NCBI GenBank assembly: GCA_023667265.1
Contig: JAMPAJ010000001.1
Coordinates: forward strand, 1,293,151 to 1,357,150
Source of the DNA: Alistipes sp.
Lineage (GTDB): Bacteria > Bacillota > Clostridia > Oscillospirales > Ruminococcaceae
Direction of reading: 5' to 3'
DNA: 64,000 nt
Under the pieces are notes generated by a model. It did not search any database. It was not told the origin of the DNA and saw only the letters and a program-made list of their open reading frames with translations. This document shows positions 1 to 6,631 of the stretch, piece by piece. A program made the position numbers and the translations under genes. The first letter of the stretch is position 1. Every line of letters starts with the position of its first letter.

Positions 1-1899
1 TGAATCCAGGAAATGACGGTTTGTCTCCTGATTATTGGCACAGAAATGCTTTATCGTTCCCGTTACGCCGGACTTGTGCATACCGCGCAGCTCGGCAGCG
101 GCAAGTGTTCCCGTCAGATATGGATCCTCCGAGAAATACTCGAAATTTCTGCCGTTCAGCGGATGTCTGTGGATATTTATTCCTGGACCGAGGAGAGAAT
201 CCACCTTATTTGCAGCCATTTCAAGCCCCATAAACTCGAACAGCTCTTCCGCAAGCTCCTTATTGAACGTTGATGCGATCATTGTACCGTTTGGCAGGCT
301 GAATGCCTTTGTTCCGCAGTCAAGACGCATTCCGGAAGGACCGTCGGAGCAGCAGGCAGCGGGGATGCCGTATTTCGTCAGGCAGTCTGCAACTCCGCCG
401 AACGCAGATGCAGTTCCTGCGGTAACTCTCGGGCTGCCCATACCCTCGCCGCGGATGATGCAGGAAAGTTCAGTATCGCTCAACTGAGCAATAAACTGCT
501 CCATAGTATTTTTACCGTTCAGAACATCGGCAAGCCTTATTCCACTGTCTCCGGTATACTCTATCTCCTCTGGAAGTCCCTCCAGGCGGCGTGCAGCCTC
601 GTCTACCCGGCTCGTTGGCACAGGCTCATAGGCAAGTCCGCCGCGGTTTACCATTCGCTCAAAGGGCTCGACCGGAGCAAGAGCCTGTCTGCACTGCTGA
701 ACGACCCTTGTCCCGGGAAGCTCAATAACGAGCGAGCCGTTATTTCCGGAATTTTCTACGAAAAATCTGTATGCGCCCTGCTCCAGCACCCAACAGTAGG
801 AATGTCCGGTAACTCCGCTGTCGTCATAGGAGGCTATGTCATTGAGCTGAACCTCCAGCGTCAGACGGCAGCTTTCGCCAGGTTCAAGATTTTTTGTCTT
901 GGCATAGCCGCAAAGCTCCTTTGCAGGCTGTCCGAGAGTGCCCTGGGGCTTGGAAACATAGAGGAAAACGACCTCCTTGCCTGCCATATCTCCGGTGTTT
1001 TTTACGACAACGCTGAAAGCTACTCTATCATCCTCGCGGGCGGAGTTTTCAACAGAGATCTCAAAGCTTGTGTAGGAAAGTCCGAAGCCAAAGGGATAAC
1101 GTACCTTTTCAGGGGCAAAGGTGCTGAAATAGCGATAGCCGACGTAGATATCCTCGGCGTAGCAGTTGCTGTTCCTGTCGCCGAAATATTTATGCGAGGG
1201 ATAATCCTCCAGCTTATATGCGATAGTGTCCGGCAGCTTTCCGGAGGGCGAAACCTCTCCCGTAAGCACCTTAGCCGTACCTGTACCGCCTGTCATTCCG
1301 CCCTGCCATACGAAGAGAATTGCGTCAGGCTTCTGCTCCTCGATGTATTCCAGGTCGATGAGACCGCCTACATTGAGCAGAACGACCATTTTTTCAAAGC
1401 CGCGGCGTACCTTTGCGATCATATCCTTTTCCTTGTCCGTGAGCAGGAAAGAACCCGGTTCATTGCGAACCTCCTGCTCCTCCCCGGCAGTTCTGCCGAT
1501 GACAACGATCGCCGTTCCGCTTACACTGGCTGCGCTGCCGACGATCTCGTCGGTCAGCGGCATTTCCTTCTGAGACCACGGCTCAGCTCCCCAGCCTTTT
1601 CCCAGGTCATAGGGATTTTTCTCGTCCCAGTCCTTATATATGCCCAGCAGCTCCTGATTGAGCTTCACTCCTGCATCCATAAGACCGTCGGTAATACCGG
1701 TTACCTTGGATACATTGACCATTCCGCCAGAGCCTGTGCCGCTTTTATAATAGTGCAGCTGAATACGTCCGAAAACCGAGACGGTCTCCTCTTTTTTCAG
1801 CGGAAGAACGCAGTTCTCGTTTTTCAGCATAACTATGCCCTCGGCGACGGTGTCGGCGGCAATATCGAGATATTTTTTCCAGTCAAGAATTTTTTCCAT
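1..1899 (-). CDS. Glycoside hydrolase family 3 beta-glucosidase, domain-permuted, partial (runs off the left edge)
   Basis: An open frame of 633 codons runs from the ATG at 1899 to base 1 without a stop, so the 3' end is missing. The order is permuted compared with ordinary GH3: the (alpha/beta)6 sandwich domain comes first (MLKNENCVLPL near residue 25, KLPDTIAY and YPFGFGLSYTSFE around 220-280), then a fibronectin-III-like part. The TIM-barrel half begins near residue 460 (GPGINIHRHPLNGRNFEYFSEDP, KHFCANNQE). The nucleophile Asp is expected beyond the edge. This order is known from Ruminococcus albus and Butyrivibrio beta-glucosidases. There is no signal peptide, so it probably hydrolyses cellobiose-type sugars in the cytoplasm. 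An ACGAGG stretch precedes the start. Confidence 0.9.
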   Translation of the reverse strand, partial: MEKILDWKKYLDIAADTVAEGIVMLKNENCVLPLKKEETVSVFGRIQLHYYKSGTGSGGMVNVSKVTGITDGLMDAGVKLNQELLGIYKDWDEKNPYDLGKGWGAEPWSQKEMPLTDEIVGSAASVSGTAIVVIGRTAGEEQEVRNEPGSFLLTDKEKDMIAKVRRGFEKMVVLLNVGGLIDLEYIEEQKPDAILFVWQGGMTGGTGTAKVLTGEVSPSGKLPDTIAYKLEDYPSHKYFGDRNSNCYAEDIYVGYRYFSTFAPEKVRYPFGFGLSYTSFEISVENSAREDDRVAFSVVVKNTGDMAGKEVVFLYVSKPQGTLGQPAKELCGYAKTKNLEPGESCRLTLEVQLNDIASYDDSGVTGHSYCWVLEQGAYRFFVENSGNNGSLVIELPGTRVVQQCRQALAPVEPFERMVNRGGLAYEPVPTSRVDEAARRLEGLPEEIEYTGDSGIRLADVLNGKNTMEQFIAQLSDTELSCIIRGEGMGSPRVTAGTASAFGGVADCLTKYGIPAACCSDGPSGMRLDCGTKAFSLPNGTMIASTFNKELAEELFEFMGLEMAANKVDSLLGPGINIHRHPLNGRNFEYFSEDPYLTGTLAAAELRGMHKSGVTGTIKHFCANNQETNRHFLDS

Positions 1900-1937
1900 A
1901 TGTAAAGCCTCGTTTCTGTTAATATGTGATTATAAAC

Positions 1938-2128
1938 ATCGGGATTCCAAAGGGGCAATGCTCCTTTGGCAGAGTCCAGAGGCGGCGCCTTTGGCGAGGT
2001 ATGGAGCAGCGCTCCATATCGACCGCAGGTCGATGATGCCTTTAGGCGCTCCGCAAAGGGTGAATTTCAAAACAGTCCGGTGGACTGTTTTGAAAGAGGG
2101 AACGCCCTGCAAGAGAGGGCGTTCCCTT
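1938..2128 (+). repeat. Family A structured repeat, copy A1
   Basis: This 191-bp element lies between the 5' end of the GH3 gene and the 3' end of uppP. It matches copies at 13342 and 45670. Read on the plus strand it is a row of hairpins: CCAAAGG/CCTTTGG, CCAGAGGC/GCCTTTGG, ATGGAGC/GCTCCAT, ATCGACC/GGTCGAT, AAAACAGTCC/GGACTGTTTT, and a terminal GGGAACGCCCT/AGGGCGTTCCC. Several stems differ between copies by paired changes. No protein-coding role is evident. Confidence 0.9.
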
Positions 2129-2145
2129 ATAAACTGCAATATTTA

Positions 2146-3024
2146 TTACACTATCGCCTTTATTCCAAAATAAGCAAGCACAGCAATTCCGAGAACTATT
2201 CTGTACCAGCCAAACACCTTGAAATCGTGCTTCTTTATGTAATCCATCAGGAATTTTATGACCACCATTGAAATCGCAAACGCCACGACCATTCCAACTG
2301 CAAGAATACCTATCTGCTCACCGGTAAATCCGCCGTCGTATTTCAGCAACTTCAACAGGCTTGCTCCGAACATTACCGGAACAGCGAGGAAAAACGTAAA
2401 CTCCGCAGCGACCGTTCTGGAAATTCCAATCATAAGCGCGCCGAGAATAGTTGCACCGGAACGCGATGTGCCTGGGAAAATGGCTGCAATAAGCTGAAAT
2501 CCGCCTATTATGAGAGCCGCAGTGTATGTGAGCTCGCCGAGCGTGTTGACCTTTGCAGTAGATTTTTTATTGCGGTTTTCAATTATAATAAACGCCACGC
2601 CAAAGATGATCAACGCAATTGCAATGATCCAGGGCTTGTAGAAAAGACGTTCAAAGGTCTCGTCAAAAAGAAAGCCGATAACAGCCGCCGGAATACAGGC
2701 AACAATGACCTTGAACCACATTGTCATGATATCGGCCTTCACGTATGAGCCGATACCCTCTTTTTTCCAGGGATTCGGGTTATTTTTCCTGCCGAACGGG
2801 AACAGCTTTTTCCAGAAAATGACCACGACCGCCATTATCGCGCCAAGCTGTATCACGACGTTGAACATATTGATGAAACCCTCGTTTACCTCGGCGTCGC
2901 TGCTGACGTTCAGATTCAGGAACTCGTTTACCAGAATGAGATGTCCGGTACTGCTGACAGGCAGCCATTCGGTAATACCCTCCACAATTCCTAAGATAAT
3001 TGATTTAATAAATTCTATTACCAT
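2146..3024 (-). CDS. uppP: Undecaprenyl-diphosphatase (UppP/BacA family)
   Basis: A 292-residue, strongly hydrophobic protein. It dephosphorylates undecaprenyl diphosphate at the membrane to recycle the lipid carrier for peptidoglycan and wall polymers, and gives bacitracin tolerance. The N-terminal signature EGITEWLPVSSTGHLIL (about residues 15-31) and the second conserved motif PGTSRSGATILGALMIG (about 185-201) are both intact. Length is usual for the family, with multiple membrane segments throughout. The start has GAAAGGA upstream and its own promoter at 3056-3085, so it is probably monocistronic. Family A repeat copy A1 follows the stop. Confidence 0.96.
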   Translation of the reverse strand: MVIEFIKSIILGIVEGITEWLPVSSTGHLILVNEFLNLNVSSDAEVNEGFINMFNVVIQLGAIMAVVVIFWKKLFPFGRKNNPNPWKKEGIGSYVKADIMTMWFKVIVACIPAAVIGFLFDETFERLFYKPWIIAIALIIFGVAFIIIENRNKKSTAKVNTLGELTYTAALIIGGFQLIAAIFPGTSRSGATILGALMIGISRTVAAEFTFFLAVPVMFGASLLKLLKYDGGFTGEQIGILAVGMVVAFAISMVVIKFLMDYIKKHDFKVFGWYRIVLGIAVLAYFGIKAIV

Positions 3025-3055
3025 ATTTTTGTCCTTTCAAATAATTTACAACATA

Positions 3056-3085
3056 ATTATAGCACAGTCTGCGTCACTTTGTCAA
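3056..3085 (-). promoter_or_regulatory. Promoter of uppP
   Basis: On the minus strand TTGACA (3080-3085) and TATAAT (3056-3061) are separated by 18 bp, about 30 bp upstream of the uppP start. Confidence 0.75.
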
Positions 3086-3128
3086 GGCAATATCTGCACA
3101 TCAATTATTTACGAAAACATCTGATACA

Positions 3129-3788
3129 TTATTCCTCGGATCTGATATTAAGCCGGAATTTTCTCCTGGAAATCGTCAGGACGCCTTTGCTCTTCAGTCT
3201 GGAGATCTCACGCTGCAATGCGCTTCTGTTGACGCAGAGATAATCCGCAAGAGCTGTTGTGGAAAACGGGATCTGCGGAGTTTTTCCCGCGGCAGTGCCG
3301 TCCTCAACGATTTGCAGATAGGTAATGAGCTTATCCTCAATTGAACGCTGGCTGAGCACCTCTATCCGCTCATTAAGAGTCCGGGATTTCTCCGTCATCA
3401 GCTCCAGAAGATTTCCCACTACAGCCGAATGGCACTGGCAGGCGTTTTCACAGCGTTTCAGAATCTCTGAGCGGCGGAAGAACATGACATCGCAGTCCGT
3501 TTCCGCCTCGATATAAATACTTCCACGGCACGCGGAAAATGTAAAATATTCACCGAATATCCCCTGTTCACCGAGGTTTTCGATTATAGTCCTCACTCCG
3601 TTGACGTCATAGCGGACGATCGACGCGCTGCCTTCAAGAATAATTCCAATTTTTTCGCCGTGGTGCGAATTGTCAAGTATACAGCTTCCTTCCCGGAATT
3701 TCCTTACTTCCGCATTAAAGCAGGAAAGCATTCTGCGGCAGCTTTCCGGGTCGATGCCCTTAAATAATATGTTATTTTCAACTAACAT
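3129..3788 (-). CDS. Crp/Fnr-family transcriptional regulator
   Basis: A 219-residue protein with an N-terminal cyclic-nucleotide-binding-type beta barrel (about 20-125) and a C-terminal helix-turn-helix (about 165-210; TTALADYLCVNRSALQREIS). It lacks the Fnr cysteine cluster, so a direct Fe-S oxygen sensor is unlikely; the effector is unknown. The start is set by AAAGGAG seven bases before the ATG. It is divergent from the NrdD-tail-like gene at 3904, and a 16-bp perfect palindrome lies between them. The neighbours (anaerobic nucleotide metabolism, rubrerythrin) suggest redox or oxygen stress control, which is inference. Confidence 0.9.
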   Translation of the reverse strand: MLVENNILFKGIDPESCRRMLSCFNAEVRKFREGSCILDNSHHGEKIGIILEGSASIVRYDVNGVRTIIENLGEQGIFGEYFTFSACRGSIYIEAETDCDVMFFRRSEILKRCENACQCHSAVVGNLLELMTEKSRTLNERIEVLSQRSIEDKLITYLQIVEDGTAAGKTPQIPFSTTALADYLCVNRSALQREISRLKSKGVLTISRRKFRLNIRSEE

Positions 3789-3801
3789 ATATTAGCTCCT
3801 T

Positions 3802-3817
3802 TGTTGCAATTGCAACA
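3802..3817. promoter_or_regulatory. Candidate operator palindrome between the Crp/Fnr gene and the NrdD-tail-like gene
   Basis: TGTTGCAATTGCAACA is a perfect 16-bp dyad. It overlaps the -35 box of the rightward promoter and lies 14 bp upstream of the start codon of the leftward regulator gene, just before its ribosome site. This is a natural place for a Crp/Fnr dimer to regulate both genes. Binding is not shown. Confidence 0.55.
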
Positions 3818-3839
3818 GATTTTTTTGTCGTTTTATGAT
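3811..3839 (+). promoter_or_regulatory. Promoter of the NrdD-tail-like gene
   Basis: TTGCAA (3811-3816), 17-bp spacer, TATGAT (3834-3839). The -35 box is the right half of the palindrome at 3802-3817. Confidence 0.6.
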
Positions 3840-3903
3840 AAAATGATATTCGTAGTAGGAAATGCAATTTCTCCTGCGCAGGATTTTTTACGGAGGAATT
3901 ATT

Positions 3904-4173
3904 ATGTCTATTAAAGTAAATGTCATAGGCGAGCAGATCTCCCAGCAGGAGGTCGACGCTTACATCGAATACGGAAAAAACAAGTACAGCGACCGCAGGA
4001 TCAACGAAATGACTGTCACCACAGACGGAGATTTCGTAAATCTGAAATTCGGCTTTGCTGACGTTCCATTTGACCGTGTACGCCGTATTACCGGCTATCT
4101 CGTCGGCACTCTCGACCGCTTCAACAACGGCAAGCGTGCAGAGGAGCATGACAGGGTCAAGCATTCTGTATAA
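3904..4173 (+). CDS. Small protein resembling the C-terminal tail of anaerobic ribonucleotide reductase (NrdD)
   Basis: An 89-residue protein. I chose the ATG at 3904 because ACGGAGGA stands just before it; the frame is open further upstream without a ribosome site. The second half (RRITGYLVGTLDRFNNGKRAEEHDR, about 57-81, read with the preceding DRV) resembles the end of NrdD, where RxxGY carries the glycyl radical and the GKR/EE..DRV segment follows. The catalytic barrel and the zinc-site cysteines are absent. Similar short Clostridia proteins are often labelled anaerobic ribonucleoside-triphosphate reductase. Whether it is a detachable radical domain (as GrcA/YfiD is for pyruvate formate-lyase) or something else is open. 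Confidence 0.7.
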   Translation: MSIKVNVIGEQISQQEVDAYIEYGKNKYSDRRINEMTVTTDGDFVNLKFGFADVPFDRVRRITGYLVGTLDRFNNGKRAEEHDRVKHSV

Positions 4174-4174
4174 G

Positions 4175-4407
4175 TTAAGGCAGCACCGCACAAAGCACGT
4201 CTAACGACTTTGCGCGTCATCTGCTTGCGAATTTGACCTCATCTTACACAAAAACTCCTTGACATACGTGATCTCCCCGCTGGGGAGGTGTCACGAAGTG
4301 ACAGAGGGGCTGACCGACAGACCAGTATGCCTGCGTCGTTTTTATGCAACCTGACGAAAAATTCGACTGCGCACCTGCCGCACAATCTTTGTGCGGTGTT
4401 GCCTTAA
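4175..4407. repeat. Family B repeat, copy B1: 233-bp element with terminal inverted repeats (MITE-like)
   Basis: The ends form a 21-bp inverted repeat with one mismatch: TTAAGGCA-n2-ACCGCAC followed by AAAG at the left, and its reverse complement at the right. The inside holds further hairpins (CTCCCC/GGGGAG, TGTCAC/GTGACA) and no gene. It begins two bases after the stop of the 89-residue gene. TTAA at both tips could be part of the element or a target duplication. No transposase is nearby. Confidence 0.8.
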
Positions 4408-4427
4408 TGAGGCTAAACGCCTTTAAT
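4399..4427 (+). promoter_or_regulatory. Possible promoter of rubrerythrin, with its -35 box in the repeat end
   Basis: TTGCCT (4399-4404), inside the right terminal repeat of B1, is 17 bp from TTTAAT (4422-4427). The match is only moderate. Read-through from the gene upstream is the alternative. Confidence 0.35.
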
Positions 4428-4454
4428 AAATTATTACATATGGAGGTAATTACA

Positions 4455-5006
4455 ATGGCTAAATATGTATGTCCCGTTTGCGGATATGTTCACGAAGGAG
4501 ATTCTGCTCCTGAAAAATGCCCTCAGTGCGGAGTTCCCGGCTCTAAGTTCATCGAGAAGGCTGCTGACGAAAAGCTTGTTTTCGCTTGCGAGCACGAAGT
4601 AGGCGTTGCTAAGGCTGTTACAGATCAGGAGATCATCGACGGTCTTAACGCTAACTTCAACGGCGAATGCACAGAGGTCGGTATGTACCTTGCTATGGCA
4701 AGAGTTGCTTTCAGAGAGGGATATCCTGAGATCGGTCTCTACTGGGAAAAGGCTGCTTATGAAGAGGCTGAGCACGCTGCTAAGTTTGCAGAGCTCCTGG
4801 GCGACGTTGTCTCCTCCTCCACGAAGGAGAACCTGGAGAAGAGAGTTGCTGCTGAGCACGGTGCAACCCAGGGCAAGCTTGACCTGGCTAAGAGAGCTAA
4901 GGAGCTCAATCTTGACGCTATTCATGACACGGTTCACGAAATGGCTAAGGACGAGGCTCGTCACGGCAAGGCATTCGAGGGTCTGCTGAAGAGATATTTC
5001 GGTTGA
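4455..5006 (+). CDS. Reverse rubrerythrin (rubredoxin domain first)
   Basis: A 183-residue protein from the ATG at 4455, preceded by ATGGAGGT; the upstream open frame runs into repeat B1 and is not used. An N-terminal rubredoxin-like iron site has C6-x2-C9 and C22-x2-C25. A ferritin-like di-iron domain follows (about 50-183) with Glu/His motifs such as [11 protein letters not shown] and [11 protein letters not shown]. The rubredoxin-first order marks reverse rubrerythrin, which in clostridia reduces hydrogen peroxide and oxygen using NADH-derived electrons. It is a cytoplasmic defence protein of anaerobes. A clear terminator follows. Confidence 0.95.
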   Translation: MAKYVCPVCGYVHEGDSAPEKCPQCGVPGSKFIEKAADEKLVFACEHEVGVAKAVTDQEIIDGLNANFNGECTEVGMYLAMARVAFREGYPEIGLYWEKAAYEEAEHAAKFAELLGDVVSSSTKENLEKRVAAEHGATQGKLDLAKRAKELNLDAIHDTVHEMAKDEARHGKAFEGLLKRYFG

Positions 5007-5020
5007 TTTATAACCTTGAA

Positions 5021-5051
5021 AAGGGACGCATTGAGCGTCCCTTTATTTTTT
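5021..5051 (+). terminator. Intrinsic terminator of rubrerythrin
   Basis: AAGGGACGC/GCGTCCCTT hairpin followed by a T-rich run. Confidence 0.85.
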
Positions 5052-5095
5052 GAGGCTACCTTGATTTGATATTGTAAACGACGTTCTTTTTCAGC

Positions 5096-6310
5096 TTAAT
5101 GATAGTAAGAGTCGATGCCCAGATATTCCTCCAGCGTGAGATACGGATCTCCGGCTGCTGCTGCGGCATCCTTGACCTGCTGCGCTACAGTTTTACCTAC
5201 ATAGCGTATATGCCAGGGCTCGTACTTGTAGCCTGTTATCTGCTGCTTGCCCTTGGGATAGCGGATTATGAAGCCGTACTCCGTGCAGTGCTCCTCAAGC
5301 CATATTGCCTCGGGAGTACCGATAAAGGCGTCGCTTATTTCGTTTACATCAATAGCAAGACCAGTCTGATGCTCGGAATATCCCGGACGAGCGGAGAATG
5401 TATCCGCCGTAGCCTGTCCGCTCTGGGCAACGTAGTTGTTGTAAATGGAATCCTGATCCCAGTATGAACGGAATCCGGAGGAAATGTATATACTAAGACC
5501 GTCATTGGCAGCTCCGGCAGCAAGCTCGGAAAATGCCTGATATGTCTCGGAAGTCAGACCGCCGGGATTATACGTTTCCGGGAGACCGTAGGTCTTATTT
5601 GCGATAAGAATACCATTAACATACGTTATGCCGTCAATTTCCTTAATGCCGCTGCTGCTTGTGACAGTTACCTTTACCTCTGCGCCAAGACTGCTGTTAT
5701 CTGCGGAAACCACGCGGATAACGCAGCTGCCCTCGGAAACTCCGGTTATATTTCCCGAAGAATCAACAGTAGCGATACTGTTGTCGGAGCTTGTCCATAC
5801 CTCGGAAATAGTCTCGGAAACAACAGGATACTGAATAGTCTGACCAGCCATTACTTCTGCGCTGTAATAGCTGAGGGTGATACCTGTGGGAGCGGAGGAC
5901 GTTCCACCTGAACCGCCGTTTCCGCCCTGCGAGCCGGTATTGCCGCCTTGCGAGCCCGTACCTCCATGCGAACCGTTTCCTCCTGTGGAAACAGTGCCTG
6001 TGCCGCCTGACGAGTTATTGTTGAGAATGGAATTAAGCTCCTCCTGAGACCTTGTAACGGCAGAAAAACCGTTGTCTCCGGACGTCGGAGCTGTAACAGC
6101 AGGATCCTCTGTCTGACCCTGAGACGCATCGGAAGCTGTAGTTACGTTATCCCGGGAAGTTCCATCCGCACCGTCTGTGACAGTTCCGCCTGCGATGCTG
6201 AACGAACCGGAGGTCTCGTCATTGGAAACCTCTTTTCCACAGCCAGCCATTGACGCTGACACTGCCAGTACGGCAGTCAGAGCGGTGAGCCTCGACCATT
6301 TATTTTTCAT
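5096..6310 (-). CDS. Lipoprotein D-alanyl-D-alanine carboxypeptidase (VanY-type, peptidase M15B) with a Big_2 domain
   Basis: A 404-residue exported lipoprotein: the signal ends in the lipobox SMAGC (Cys near residue 23). A Gly/Ser-rich low-complexity linker covers about 80-140, a bacterial Ig-like Big_2 domain about 143-217, and the M15B peptidase about 225-400. Zinc ligands are visible as H314 and D321 (SEHQTGLAIDV) and H367 (EPWHIRYVG). The family trims terminal D-Ala from peptidoglycan stem peptides. The enzyme is tethered outside the membrane. It has its own promoter at 6388-6416 and is likely monocistronic. Confidence 0.93.
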   Translation of the reverse strand: MKNKWSRLTALTAVLAVSASMAGCGKEVSNDETSGSFSIAGGTVTDGADGTSRDNVTTASDASQGQTEDPAVTAPTSGDNGFSAVTRSQEELNSILNNNSSGGTGTVSTGGNGSHGGTGSQGGNTGSQGGNGGSGGTSSAPTGITLSYYSAEVMAGQTIQYPVVSETISEVWTSSDNSIATVDSSGNITGVSEGSCVIRVVSADNSSLGAEVKVTVTSSSGIKEIDGITYVNGILIANKTYGLPETYNPGGLTSETYQAFSELAAGAANDGLSIYISSGFRSYWDQDSIYNNYVAQSGQATADTFSARPGYSEHQTGLAIDVNEISDAFIGTPEAIWLEEHCTEYGFIIRYPKGKQQITGYKYEPWHIRYVGKTVAQQVKDAAAAAGDPYLTLEEYLGIDSYYH

Positions 6311-6387
6311 ATTATCATCTCCAGATTTTATCTCTTTTTTCAGTACACAAATCTCGCCTTCAGCAAGACGGTCGTCTGTATACTTTA

Positions 6388-6416
6388 ATTATAGCACCTT
6401 TATTTCCCATTGTAAA
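6388..6416 (-). promoter_or_regulatory. Promoter of the DD-carboxypeptidase gene
   Basis: Minus-strand TTTACA (6411-6416), 17-bp spacer, TATAAT (6388-6393). Confidence 0.75.
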
Positions 6417-6559
6417 GTAGTTTTACAAATTTCACATATCCGACATATTTTTATAACATTTTATGTGAATAATTTTTGTTAATATTATATAATCATTTCC
6501 CGAATTATAATATTTATTGATTATTTTTTTAACTCTCTGTAAACTTTTCCAAAAACCTC

Positions 6560-6588
6560 TTTACATCATGAAAATAATGTGGTAAAAT
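6560..6588 (+). promoter_or_regulatory. Promoter of the sensor GGDEF gene
   Basis: TTTACA (6560-6565), 17-bp spacer, TAAAAT (6583-6588). Confidence 0.65.
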
Positions 6589-6631
6589 AGATATAAGAAA
6601 AGGAATCGTTTGTTTTTATCAGGGAGGTGAA

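Larger units (their letters stand above)
6311..6631. other. Divergent intergenic region, 321 bp
   Basis: An AT-rich gap between the carboxypeptidase and the GGDEF gene. It holds one promoter for each direction (6388-6416 and 6560-6588). Nothing else recognisable was seen. Confidence 0.7.

Noticed and set aside
802-1905. 367-codon plus-strand open frame
   Set aside because: Exact antisense of the GH3 gene, no ribosome site, no family resemblance.
1966-2271. Short open frames covering family A repeats (also at 13299-13608 and 45690-45875)
   Set aside because: They only exist because the repeat lacks stops; frames differ between copies, while changes preserve stems rather than protein.
4344-4454. 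N-terminal extension of rubrerythrin from an ATG inside repeat B1
   Set aside because: No ribosome site there; the ATG at 4455 has one and gives the normal rubredoxin start.
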